Positions 41,895-50,343 of a stretch of DNA of 64,000 nucleotides are shown piece after piece. Source of the stretch: Methanomassiliicoccaceae archaeon (GTDB taxonomy: Archaea; Thermoplasmatota; Thermoplasmata; Methanomassiliicoccales; Methanomethylophilaceae); assembly GCA_016284295.1 (NCBI GenBank), contig JAEEOP010000038.1:1-64000 (forward strand), read 5' to 3'. The translations under genes were made by a program, and so were the position numbers. Below the pieces are notes generated by a model. It saw only the letters and a program-made list of their open reading frames with translations. It ran no database searches and was not told the DNA's origin. The stretch's first letter is position 1. Each line of letters begins with the position of its first letter.

Positions 41895-43685
41895 TCAGCT
41901 CGAAGGCACGTTCAGGAGGACTTCCGTGTAGGAGTTCTTGAATCCGTACTTCGTGTTGAAGTCGTTGGCCAGCTTCACCAGGTCGTAGAAGCCGGTGTCG
42001 AATCCGAAGGCCTTGGCGAAGGCCAGGATACCGATGTAGTCGCGGCATCCGGACATGATATCCGTCTCGAACACGAACGCTCCGCCGTTCTTGGTCACGT
42101 TCAGGTCCTTGCCGTACTTCGCGTAGTTGGTGTTGTAGTACCTGTCATAGTTCGCCTGGAGGTCTCCGTCAACCGATGCGGAGGTCCTGAGGAACAGATA
42201 GTCCAGCTTGCCCTCCTGGTCGTAGTTGAAGATGGTCTCTCCCTGGATGACGCAGAAGGTCTTCGCTCCCTTGTCCCCGGCGAGTTCGACGGTGGCATCC
42301 ACTCCGTCGATGGAGAGGAGGTTCTTTCCCATCTCGGAGGAGATCGAGTAGTAGTTCATTCCCTTGCCGCTGTCGGACGCAGTGGAGAGGCATGCGAGGA
42401 AGGTGTCCGTGTGGGTGGCCCCTTTGGCGGCGTTCTTCGCGTAGTTGACGACCTCGTCGTAGGTCTTCTTGTAATCTTTCAGCCTGTCCTGGCCTGCACC
42501 GGTGATGTCGACGAAGAGCTGGGCGTCGCTCAGCATGCTCTCGCCGTATCCGTTCAGAGCGATGCACTTGATCCCGTAGACGGATTCCAGCTCGGCCTGG
42601 ACGGCGGTGGGAAGTCCCATGGACTTGGGGTTGATGACGTATGCGCAGCCGGAGTTCGCGATGGTCTCGGCCTGTGCGGTCTTGTAGGGTCCGACGTTGG
42701 TCTTCTTGGAGAGCTCGTCGTTGAGGACGGCGTTCTCGAAGGCTCCGTCGCACATGGAGATGATGTACTTCTCAAGTCCGAGGATCTGGGCCCACTCGGC
42801 CTGATTGGAACTCACGAGGCACAGGGGGCTTCCCTTCGCGAGCGTGATGACGTTGCCCACTGCGTCGGTGACGGTGACGTACTCGTTCTCCTTGATCGGG
42901 ACCGAGGGCGCATCCCCGTACTTTCCGTAGTAGATGCACATCCTGTCGTAGTCGGACGTCTTCGTGTCGGACATTCCCTTGTCGTTGAGGATCCACTCGG
43001 TCTTGGTGCTGTTGAGGACGTACTGCTGCCAGTAGTACCAGTCGTCGCCGGACTTCTTCATGTCGAGGTCGTCGTCGAAGATCCAGTCGATTCCCCCGGC
43101 GTTGGGGTTGTAGGGGATCTTGTAAGTGTCCATGGCATTCTTGAAGGCGTCCATCATCGTCGTTCCCTTGCCGTTGTACGCGGCCCAGAATCCGGTTGAG
43201 GACTGGATGTAGAACATCGTGTCGTTGCTGTTGGTCCTCACGACCTTCTCGGAGAGCGCGGGGACGTTGTCGGGCAGGTCGCCGGACTCGTCGAAGATGA
43301 GCGCGAGGGTCTGGGATCCCTTGATGTTGTTTATGGCCAGGTCGCTGAGGGCCAGACCGGTGTCCTTGTAGTAGTAGAGCTGCCAGTACTTGGCATAGCC
43401 GGCAGGGTTGGCGAGCCCGTTGATAGAGTTGACTATCTTGGAATCGGCACCCATGTTGCCGACCTCGTACTCGTATCCTAGCTTGTCCATGGCGTTCGTG
43501 AAGGCGTCGAAGGCGTTCGATCCGCTTCCTTCGGCCCAGAAGTACACGCCCTCATCATCCTCGACGAGGAATGAGACGGTGCTCTTGTCGCCACCGCCGT
43601 TGGACATGACCATGTAGGCACCGATCGCAGCGATGGCGATGATGACGACCACTGCCACGATCAGTATTGTCTTGTTCTTCTCCAT
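41895..43685 (-). CDS. Binding protein with two DUF4430-like domains, uptake system 3
   Basis: A 596-residue protein. Residues 7-28 are a membrane anchor. Two DUF4430-like domains follow (about 36-112 and 126-232): each has a strand set, a helix of the type GSNAFDAFTNAMDKLGYEYE or GTTMMDAFKNAMDTYKIPY, and a YWQ motif (KYWQLYYYKDTG, YYWQQYVLNSTK). DUF4430 is related to the C-terminal cobalamin-binding domain of transcobalamin and intrinsic factor. Residues about 245-590 are a BtuF-like binding fold. Together this suggests capture of corrinoids at the surface (inference). Start 43685 has GGAGTGA upstream. Confidence 0.8.
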   Translation of the reverse strand: MEKNKTILIVAVVVIIAIAAIGAYMVMSNGGGDKSTVSFLVEDDEGVYFWAEGSGSNAFDAFTNAMDKLGYEYEVGNMGADSKIVNSINGLANPAGYAKYWQLYYYKDTGLALSDLAINNIKGSQTLALIFDESGDLPDNVPALSEKVVRTNSNDTMFYIQSSTGFWAAYNGKGTTMMDAFKNAMDTYKIPYNPNAGGIDWIFDDDLDMKKSGDDWYYWQQYVLNSTKTEWILNDKGMSDTKTSDYDRMCIYYGKYGDAPSVPIKENEYVTVTDAVGNVITLAKGSPLCLVSSNQAEWAQILGLEKYIISMCDGAFENAVLNDELSKKTNVGPYKTAQAETIANSGCAYVINPKSMGLPTAVQAELESVYGIKCIALNGYGESMLSDAQLFVDITGAGQDRLKDYKKTYDEVVNYAKNAAKGATHTDTFLACLSTASDSGKGMNYYSISSEMGKNLLSIDGVDATVELAGDKGAKTFCVIQGETIFNYDQEGKLDYLFLRTSASVDGDLQANYDRYYNTNYAKYGKDLNVTKNGGAFVFETDIMSGCRDYIGILAFAKAFGFDTGFYDLVKLANDFNTKYGFKNSYTEVLLNVPSS

Positions 43686-43829
43686 TTCAATCACTCCGTT
43701 TTTGGGTTGGCGATGCCAGCCAAAACTGATTCCTGAGGATGCTGAACATTATATTTTAATATAGCCTAAATCGAATTAGTAATATCTAAATATAATGTAT
43801 TAATACTGTTAAATGTCCATTGTAATCCC

Positions 43830-43847
43830 AGTTCCCGAAAGGGAACT
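43830..43847 (-). terminator. Terminator after the system 4 permease genes
   Basis: A perfect 7-bp stem AGTTCCC/GGGAACT with a 4-nt loop (GAAA on the plus strand), about 35 nt after the permease stop on the minus strand. It separates the system 4 permeases from the system 3 promoter. Confidence 0.5.
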
Positions 43848-43881
43848 ACTTTTTCTTCCACTCGCCAGATAAATTGAGAAC

Positions 43882-44841
43882 TCAGATCGTGGCCTTCTTG
43901 GACCTCTTGACGAGCATGTACAGGAACAGGGGGCTTCCTATCACCGCTGTCAGGACCCCGACCGGGACGCCTGTGGATCCGACCACCCTGCACAGGCAGT
44001 CGCATACGAGGAGGAACATGCCTCCGAACGTGGCAGATGCCAGAAGAAGATACCTGTTGTCGGAACCTATCAGCACCCTGATGAGCTGGGGCGCCACCAG
44101 TCCCACGAAACCTATGATCCCGGCGAAGCTGACCATGACCGACGTCATGAACGACACGATGACGAGGCAGATGATACGGGTCTTCCAGGGATTTGTCCCC
44201 ATGGTCAGGGCGGGCTTGTCCCCCACGGACAGGAGGTTCAGGTCGGTCCTGAAGCTGTACAGAGCTATGCCGCAGACGATAACTACGGCGAAAAGGAGAA
44301 GAACATCCCACATCGTGCCTCCCGAGAGGGACCCCAGCTGCCAGAGGTACAGCTTCTCCATCTGCTGAGGCGTGGCCATGACCTTCAGCATCTGCGTCAG
44401 TGCACTGAAGATGTACATCACGCCTATCCCCAGGAGGATCATGGTCGTGGCCGTTATCCTCTTGTAGACGGAGAAGGCCAGGATCAGGAACGCAGGCACT
44501 AGCGAGAACAGGAATGCGTTGGCCACAAGTCCTGTGGATCCGCCGAGCGGCAGGATGCTGATGCCCAGCACGACGAAGACGGATGCCCCGAACGCGGCAC
44601 CGGATGACACTCCGGTCGTATACGGGTCTGCCAGAGGGTTGTGGAGCATGCTCTGCATAACAGCTCCGGCTATCGCCAGGCCGGCGCCCACGATCACGGC
44701 CTTCAGGCCTCTCGGTATCCTCTCGTCGAATACGATCCTCTCCGGGATCGAACCGTTGGGGCCTTCCGTGAAGTATTGGACGATGATGCCGATGGCATCG
44801 AAGAAGTTTACATGGTACTTCCCCACGCCTATGGAGAGCAA
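43882..44841 (-). CDS. FecCD-type permease, uptake system 4 (second permease), start unclear
   Basis: At least 319 residues of a FecCD-type permease, with AVMQSMLHNPLADPYTTGVSSGAAFG and AGIIGFVGLVAPQLIRVLIGSDNRYLLL. The TTG at 44841 would cut off the usual basic N-terminus and half of helix 1. The same frame stays open upstream and encodes exactly such a sequence (RIIRRYSTEDGAESYLRY, then RFKKRLIIGFLIAAVAILL), but contains no ATG, GTG or TTG. The ATG at 44972 that overlaps the previous stop is one base out of frame. Either the sequence has a one-base error or frameshift near 44960, or an unusual start is used. The GxxAPQL loop replaces the common APHV. Confidence 0.7.
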   Translation of the reverse strand: MLSIGVGKYHVNFFDAIGIIVQYFTEGPNGSIPERIVFDERIPRGLKAVIVGAGLAIAGAVMQSMLHNPLADPYTTGVSSGAAFGASVFVVLGISILPLGGSTGLVANAFLFSLVPAFLILAFSVYKRITATTMILLGIGVMYIFSALTQMLKVMATPQQMEKLYLWQLGSLSGGTMWDVLLLFAVVIVCGIALYSFRTDLNLLSVGDKPALTMGTNPWKTRIICLVIVSFMTSVMVSFAGIIGFVGLVAPQLIRVLIGSDNRYLLLASATFGGMFLLVCDCLCRVVGSTGVPVGVLTAVIGSPLFLYMLVKRSKKATI

Positions 44842-44965
44842 CAGGATCGCGACCGCCGCAATCAGGAACCCTATGATCAGCCTTTTCTTGAATCTGGTGT
44901 ATCTCAGATAGGATTCGGCACCGTCCTCTGTGGAGTATCTTCTGATGATCCTGTCGGTGAACGTG

Positions 44966-46060
44966 TCACCATGCCCCCTTGAACTGGGCGTTGCGGCGCA
45001 CGATGAGGTAGATGAACACCGGCGAACCGATCAATGCGATGACGGTACCTACGGGGAGGAGGTCCGTCGTGAGCAGCCTGGCCGCCGAATCGGCGCACAG
45101 CAGAAGAAGGGCACCTGCCACCAGTGATGCCGGCAGCACGAAACGGTTGTCGCTTCCTATCACCGACCTGACCACATGCGGCGCGATCAACCCGATGAAA
45201 CCGATGATACCTACAAACGAAACCACGGACATGGTCATCAACGCCAGGAGGCACATGGCGAGTATCCTGAACCTGTCCGCGTCCACGCCCATGGTCTTGG
45301 CGCTGTCCTCCCCCAATGTGAGGACGTTGAACTTCCAAGATGCGGCATAGAGGAGGATACCTCCGACCACGAGCATGAACGCCATGAGGTAGAGGTCCCT
45401 CCACTCGACGTTGACCATGCTCCCGATCTCCCACAGGTAGGCGGCCTGGATGGAACCCTCGTCCGCACCAAGATACACCAGCGTGGTCAGTGATCCGAAG
45501 AATTGCGATATCGCCACACCAATCAGGATCAGCGTGACATGCGTCAGTCTGACCATCTTCGATATCATGAGGACGACGACAACGGGCATGAGCCCGAATA
45601 TGAATGCGTTAATCGTGATCCCGTAGACACCCACGTTGGACATCAGAGAGAATCCCAGAATGATTGCCAAAGTGGCTCCGAATCCAGCTCCGGATGATAT
45701 TCCCAGGGTGTACGGCGACGCCAAAGGGTTGTTCATGAGGCTCTGGACAGCCGCACCGCAGATGGCCAGTATCGCACCAGCCACACACGATATCACGATA
45801 CGGGGCAGCCTAACTTCGACGATCACGTAATCGTCCCACCATTCCGATGTCCCTGGCTCATATGTGGCACCCATCATGTGGTCCCACATTATCCCCGGTA
45901 TGGACCAGACGTCCACAGGCCTACCGCCCATCGAGGCGGAAAGGCATAGGACTGCGAATATGGCGATGACGAGAAGGATGATGAATATGACCTTCCTCGT
46001 GAGCGAGGCGTTGTACTCCTCGACAACGCTTAGTCCCTCCTCGCTCACCACATACTGCAT
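44966..46060 (-). CDS. FecCD-type permease, uptake system 4 (first permease)
   Basis: A 364-residue permease, about ten helices, with AAVQSLMNNPLASPYTLGISSGAGFG and VGIIGFIGLIAPHVVRSVIGSDNRFVLP. The N-terminus is acidic (SEEGLSVVEEYNASLTRK). The frame is open upstream over the divergent ATPase gene; the ATG at 46060 is chosen because it sits about 28 nt from the shared TATA element. Its partner permease lies directly downstream, while its ATPase and binding protein are encoded divergently at 46115-48252. Confidence 0.85.
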   Translation of the reverse strand: MQYVVSEEGLSVVEEYNASLTRKVIFIILLVIAIFAVLCLSASMGGRPVDVWSIPGIMWDHMMGATYEPGTSEWWDDYVIVEVRLPRIVISCVAGAILAICGAAVQSLMNNPLASPYTLGISSGAGFGATLAIILGFSLMSNVGVYGITINAFIFGLMPVVVVLMISKMVRLTHVTLILIGVAISQFFGSLTTLVYLGADEGSIQAAYLWEIGSMVNVEWRDLYLMAFMLVVGGILLYAASWKFNVLTLGEDSAKTMGVDADRFRILAMCLLALMTMSVVSFVGIIGFIGLIAPHVVRSVIGSDNRFVLPASLVAGALLLLCADSAARLLTTDLLPVGTVIALIGSPVFIYLIVRRNAQFKGAW

Positions 46061-46082
46061 GAGTTGGATATATTCTCCAATG

Positions 46083-46094
46083 TTATTTATAGAG
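46083..46094. promoter_or_regulatory. Bidirectional TATA element of uptake system 4
   Basis: TTATTTATAG reads as a TATA box on the plus strand and CTATAAATAA on the minus strand. Its centre is about 27 nt from the plus-strand ATG (46115) and 28 nt from the minus-strand ATG (46060), the right distance for leaderless transcripts both ways. The entire intergenic region is 54 nt. Confidence 0.6.
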
Positions 46095-46114
46095 TAATCG
46101 TTTTGTTCGGGAAC

Positions 46115-46936
46115 ATGGAGCAGTACGATCTGGACATCAAGGATCTGGGTTTCGGGTACAACGCTGACTCCAAGGTCCTGCAGGAGATCGATCTGAAGGT
46201 CGGCGGACCTCAGCTTATATCGATTATCGGCCCGAACGGCGTGGGCAAATCCACATTCATCTACTGCCTCAACAAGATCCTCACCCCTTCCGAGGGAACG
46301 GTCATGATCCAAGGGGACGATGTCAACGACATCTCCATCAAGGAGCTTTCCAAGAAGATGGGGTTCGTCCCGCATGCGACCAGCGACGTCTTCCCGATGA
46401 CCGTCATGGACACAGTCCTCATGGGAAGGCACCCCCACTCCGGCCGCAAGATAACCAACGAGGATGTCATGGAAGCGTACGAGATCCTGAAGCTCCTAGA
46501 CATAGGGGAGTTCGCCATGCGCCCGTTCGACCAGCTGTCCGCAGGCCAGCACCAGAAGGTCGTCCTGGCCCGGGGGCTGGCGCAGAGGCCGAAGATCCTC
46601 CTGCTCGACGAGCCCACGTCCAATCTGGACATCAAGCATCAGATGGACGTGACCAGGATCCTCAAGGATCTGTCCGTGAAGGAGTCCATGACCGTCATCA
46701 TGATCAGCCACGACCTGAACATCGCATCCAGGTACTCGGACCGCATCATAATGATGTTCGACAAGGGCATCTACAGGATGGGCACCCCCAAGGAGGTAAT
46801 CACCGAGGAGAACATCAGGCACGTGTACAAGGTAGAATCAAAGGTGGTCATGGATGAGGGCAGGCCGTACGTCATCCTGCGCGACCCCAAGTTCGATCCC
46901 AACCAGTCCACAGAGGGCTCCGTCTGCGAATTCTGA
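46115..46936 (+). CDS. FecE-type ATPase, uptake system 4
   Basis: A 273-residue ATPase with Walker A GPNGVGKST, signature LSAGQHQKVVLARG, Walker B LLLDEPTSNLD and switch ISHDLN. It is closest in style to the system 1 ATPase (VDTVLMGRNPH/MDTVLMGRHPH). The frame is open back to 46064, but ATG 46115 fits the TATA spacing and family start. It is followed by the binding-protein gene and is divergent from the two permeases it should energise. Confidence 0.9.
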   Translation: MEQYDLDIKDLGFGYNADSKVLQEIDLKVGGPQLISIIGPNGVGKSTFIYCLNKILTPSEGTVMIQGDDVNDISIKELSKKMGFVPHATSDVFPMTVMDTVLMGRHPHSGRKITNEDVMEAYEILKLLDIGEFAMRPFDQLSAGQHQKVVLARGLAQRPKILLLDEPTSNLDIKHQMDVTRILKDLSVKESMTVIMISHDLNIASRYSDRIIMMFDKGIYRMGTPKEVITEENIRHVYKVESKVVMDEGRPYVILRDPKFDPNQSTEGSVCEF

Positions 46937-46939
46937 GAT

Positions 46940-46958
46940 TGTTTCGGCAATCGAAACA
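46940..46958 (+). promoter_or_regulatory. Inverted repeat abutting the TATA box of the system 4 binding-protein gene
   Basis: TGTTTCG-N5-CGAAACA, a perfect 7-bp inverted repeat, directly followed by GTTTAAAGTC (TATA-like, about 27 nt before the ATG at 46990). The location at the BRE/TATA edge suits an operator. It could also be a weak terminator for the ATPase gene, whose stop is only 3 nt upstream. Confidence 0.45.
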
Positions 46959-46989
46959 GTTTAAAGTCGGATAATACATCCAACGTTCT

Positions 46990-48252
46990 ATGGCATTATC
47001 CAACAAGGCTATCGCGATAATCATCGTTGCCATCATAGCCGTGGCCGGGGTCGCCGCATACGTCCTGCTCACTGCCGAGGACACCTCCTGGCAGAAGAAC
47101 ATCACAGGACGTCTGGAGGTCTACGGGAACGCTAATGGCGACGATCACATCGACAACGACGATGTGAAGGCCCTCAACTCATTCATCAAATCCGGCTGGG
47201 ACGAAGAGAAGTACCCCTTCGCCGATGCGAACCAGGACGGAAAGATCACCCAAGCCGACGTCGACATGGTGCAAGGCATCATAGACGGGAAGACGACCAA
47301 CGTCTACTACATCAACGGTAACGGAGACCTAAAGACCTGTAAGTACCCCGTGACCGGGCTCGTGGTCGGCGGTACCGCTGTCCACCCCGTGATCAACGCC
47401 ACCGGCGCCTACAAGGAGGCTGTCGCTCTGACCGGCAAATCCGGATCCGTCGACGAGACCCTCAACAAGAACACGTACAACCTCCCGTCCGTCGGTTCCA
47501 AGGCATACCTGATCGACATCGAGGCGCTGTCCAAATACAAGGTCGATGCCGTCTTCACATTGAACACATCCGTCTACGACGACATCGAGGAAGCCCTCTC
47601 CAAGACGAACATCTCGTGCATCAGGATCAACCCCGATGACACCGACAAGTCCCTCCAGACCTTCCTCCTCGTCGGATTCCTGACGAAGCATACCGATCAG
47701 GTCGACAAGATCGTCAGCTTCTACGACAAGTACATGGATACGATCGAGAAGAACGTCAAGAAGATCAAGACGCAGAAGACGACTGTCACCATGTACTCCT
47801 ACAGCATGTGCGGTGTCAACTACTATCTCACCAAGAACACCGTGTCCGCGGGAGCAAAGAACCTCTCCGACTTCACCGACAACACCAAGAAGATCAAGGA
47901 CAACCCTGAATGGGCCGCCGAGGACAAGTATCAGGCGGAGTACATCATCCAATTCACCGGAATGGACTTCTACTGGGCCCCCACCAAGGAGGAGATGAAG
48001 GAGGAGTTCGAGTACTACGGCCAGTACTACACGCTGATGAAGACGTACCCCAACAAATACGTCGTCTTCAACAAGGACCTGCCTGACATCGCCAGGATCG
48101 CCCTTGTCGCCAACTACCTGTATCCCGAGGAGTTCGGATCCACATTCGCCAAGGACCTCATTACCGAGATGGTCAAGGTCTTCTACCCGTACATCGAAGA
48201 CTTCGATTACGGCAAGATGTGCAATGTGATTACGTACGACATGGCATACTGA
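46990..48252 (+). CDS. Membrane-anchored binding protein with dockerin-like domain, uptake system 4
   Basis: A 420-residue protein: membrane anchor at about 7-28, dockerin-like pair at about 46-98 (NANGDDHIDNDD and DANQDGKITQAD, with the YPFAD link), and a FepB/BtuF-like binding fold to the end. The first loop is weaker than the second. It lies 53 nt after the ATPase gene but has its own TATA-like element and inverted repeat, so it can be made without the ATPase. It ends in a good terminator. The likely partners are the permeases at 43882-46060. Confidence 0.8.
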   Translation: MALSNKAIAIIIVAIIAVAGVAAYVLLTAEDTSWQKNITGRLEVYGNANGDDHIDNDDVKALNSFIKSGWDEEKYPFADANQDGKITQADVDMVQGIIDGKTTNVYYINGNGDLKTCKYPVTGLVVGGTAVHPVINATGAYKEAVALTGKSGSVDETLNKNTYNLPSVGSKAYLIDIEALSKYKVDAVFTLNTSVYDDIEEALSKTNISCIRINPDDTDKSLQTFLLVGFLTKHTDQVDKIVSFYDKYMDTIEKNVKKIKTQKTTVTMYSYSMCGVNYYLTKNTVSAGAKNLSDFTDNTKKIKDNPEWAAEDKYQAEYIIQFTGMDFYWAPTKEEMKEEFEYYGQYYTLMKTYPNKYVVFNKDLPDIARIALVANYLYPEEFGSTFAKDLITEMVKVFYPYIEDFDYGKMCNVITYDMAY

Positions 48253-48262
48253 TCATCCAAAC

Positions 48263-48288
48263 AGGTCCGTGCGCAACAGCGCGGACCT
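48263..48288 (+). terminator. Terminator after the system 4 binding-protein gene
   Basis: A stem of about 10 bp (AGGTCCG...CGGACCT plus an inner T-G, G-C and C-G) with a 6-nt loop, followed by ACTTTCCTTCT. It begins 11 nt after the stop codon. Confidence 0.65.
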
Positions 48289-48343
48289 ACTTTCCTTCTA
48301 GACGATTATGAAAAAGACCCGTGGATGACCACGGGAATTGGTT

Positions 48344-49525
48344 TCAGATGCACTCCTTCAGGAGCTTGGTGAAGACATCCTTCTGCGCATCGTTGATGAT
48401 GAGCGGAGGGATGAGACGCACGGTGTTGCCGTGGCAGACATTGACCAAGACGCCGTTGTCGCGGCAGTGCTTCTGGACCGCTGCGGCGGTCTCGTTGGAA
48501 TCCATCTCGACACCGATGATGAGACCGCATCCGCGGACCTCCTTAATCTTGTCGGATTTGATACCTTTGAGGTCTGCAATCCATCTCGCACCTAGGTCGT
48601 GGGAGTTCTGCACCAGGTTCTCCTTCTTCATGATGTCCAGCGTGGCGCATCCTGATGCGGTGACCAGGGGGTTCCCTCCGAAGGTGGTGCCATGGGTCCC
48701 AGGGGTCATGACCTTGGCGATGTCGTCCGTGGTGGTCACGGCACCGATGGGTGCACCTCCGCCCAGGGCCTTCGCCATGGTGATAACGTCCGGGATCACA
48801 TCGTAGTTCTGGATCCCGTACCAGGTCCCCATACGGCCGATACCGGTCTGGACCTCATCGACGATCATCAATACGCCGTTGTCGGTACAGATGTCGCGGA
48901 CGGCCTTGAAGAACTCCTTCGATGCCATGCGCACTCCGCCCTCCCCCTGGATCGGCTCCACTATGAGGGCCGCGGTGTCCTTGGAAACCATCTCCTTCAC
49001 CGACTCGATGTTCCCGTACTCGTAGTACTGGTACGCATCGCTGATCAGCGGCTCGAACGAGGCCTGATACTTGGTCTGGCCTGTCGCTCCGAGCGATGCG
49101 GCCGTCCTTCCATGGAAGCTGTTGAGCGCCGAGAGCACCTTGGAGCGTCCTGTGTATCTCACTGCGAGCTTCAGCGCACCCTCATTGGCCTCCGCACCGC
49201 TGTTGACGAACAGCGTGCGGTCCAGATCCCCGGGCGTTATGGAAGCGACCTTCTCCGCCAGTTTGGCCTGCTCCTCCACATAGTAGAGGTTCGACACATG
49301 GCAGAGCTTCGCCACCTGATCCTGCATCGCCTTCACCCAGTCCGGGTGGGCGTATCCGATCGAGTTCACAGCTATCCCGGCCACCAGGTCCAGATACTCT
49401 CTACCCTCGGTGTCGTAAAGATAGCATCCCTTCCCGTGCGTGAACGACAGGTCTATACGGCCGTAGTTCTGGAAGAGGTACTTGGAACTCATCTCCTTCA
49501 CTTCTTCGAATTTCATCTTGATCAT
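48344..49525 (-). CDS. argD: Acetylornithine aminotransferase
   Basis: A 393-residue class III aminotransferase that turns N-acetylglutamate semialdehyde into N-acetylornithine in arginine synthesis (and may serve lysine synthesis). PLP-site features are NSGAEANEGALKLA, SFHGRTAASLGATGQ, VDEVQTGIGRMG and the lysine in ITMAKALGGGAPIGA. The ATG at 49525 overlaps the argB stop (ATGA), so the two are coupled; ATG 49516 is a near alternative. It is the last gene of argC-argJ-argB-argD. Confidence 0.9.
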   Translation of the reverse strand: MIKMKFEEVKEMSSKYLFQNYGRIDLSFTHGKGCYLYDTEGREYLDLVAGIAVNSIGYAHPDWVKAMQDQVAKLCHVSNLYYVEEQAKLAEKVASITPGDLDRTLFVNSGAEANEGALKLAVRYTGRSKVLSALNSFHGRTAASLGATGQTKYQASFEPLISDAYQYYEYGNIESVKEMVSKDTAALIVEPIQGEGGVRMASKEFFKAVRDICTDNGVLMIVDEVQTGIGRMGTWYGIQNYDVIPDVITMAKALGGGAPIGAVTTTDDIAKVMTPGTHGTTFGGNPLVTASGCATLDIMKKENLVQNSHDLGARWIADLKGIKSDKIKEVRGCGLIIGVEMDSNETAAAVQKHCRDNGVLVNVCHGNTVRLIPPLIINDAQKDVFTKLLKECI

Positions 49526-50343
49526 CTCACTATGACTGTGCCGCGGAGGCTTCCTTCCTTCATCACATCCGCGACTATGCATTCGGGATCCGTCCCGTTG
49601 ACCATGCGGACGGTTCCCACTCCGGCGAGGATCGCCTTGCGGCAGGCCTCCACCTTAGGGACCATTCCTCCGGAGATCACTCCCTTCGCGATCAGGTCGT
49701 CTATCTCCTCGAGCGTGACCCTGTCCAATTTGGAATTTGGATCGTTGACATCCATCAGTATGCCGGGGACATCGGTGATTGCCAGCATCTCCTTGCAAGG
49801 AACGGATGCTGCTATGCCGGCCACCATGGTGTCGGCGTTGACGTTCAGCCTCCTGCCGTCCTTGTCCTTCCCGATGGGGTATATCACGGGGACTATGTCC
49901 TGCTCCAGCAGGTCCATGAGGGATGTGGGGTCGCATTCGCTGACCTCGCCCACGAGGCCTACGTCGACCTCCTTCTCCTCGCCGTCCTCGACGACCTTCA
50001 TCGGAGGCTTCTTCACGAACATGGCGCAGTGGTATCCGGGCATGCCTATGGCATCCACCCCCGCCTCGATGAGGCATCCCACAACATCCTTGTTCAGGTC
50101 CGAGAGGACCTTCTCGGTGACGTCCAGCGTCTCCGGGTCGGTGATTCTGATACCGGCCACCTTCTTGGGCTGCATGCCCCTCCTCTCCATCTCGGCGGAG
50201 ATCTCGGGACCTCCTCCGTGGACCAGGATGACCTTCGCGCCCTGAGACCTCATCTGCGCGATCTCCCTGCAGAGACGCATCATGGCCTCCTTTCCGCGGA
50301 TGGCGTTCCCGCCGAACTTCATGACGTAGAGATCCATCTTCAT
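49522..50343 (-). CDS. argB: Acetylglutamate kinase
   Basis: A 273-residue amino-acid kinase that phosphorylates N-acetylglutamate. It has the glycine-rich VMKFGGNAIRG and LVHGGGPEIS at the N-terminus, and the substrate and nucleotide lysines in RRLNVNADTMVAGIA and KLDRVTLEEIDDLIAKGVISGGMVPKVEA. Length is typical. The ATG at 50343 overlaps the argJ stop by one base; ATG 50337 would also fit. No N-terminal arginine-sensing helix is obvious, so feedback by arginine is uncertain. Confidence 0.9.
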   Translation of the reverse strand: MKMDLYVMKFGGNAIRGKEAMMRLCREIAQMRSQGAKVILVHGGGPEISAEMERRGMQPKKVAGIRITDPETLDVTEKVLSDLNKDVVGCLIEAGVDAIGMPGYHCAMFVKKPPMKVVEDGEEKEVDVGLVGEVSECDPTSLMDLLEQDIVPVIYPIGKDKDGRRLNVNADTMVAGIAASVPCKEMLAITDVPGILMDVNDPNSKLDRVTLEEIDDLIAKGVISGGMVPKVEACRKAILAGVGTVRMVNGTDPECIVADVMKEGSLRGTVIVR

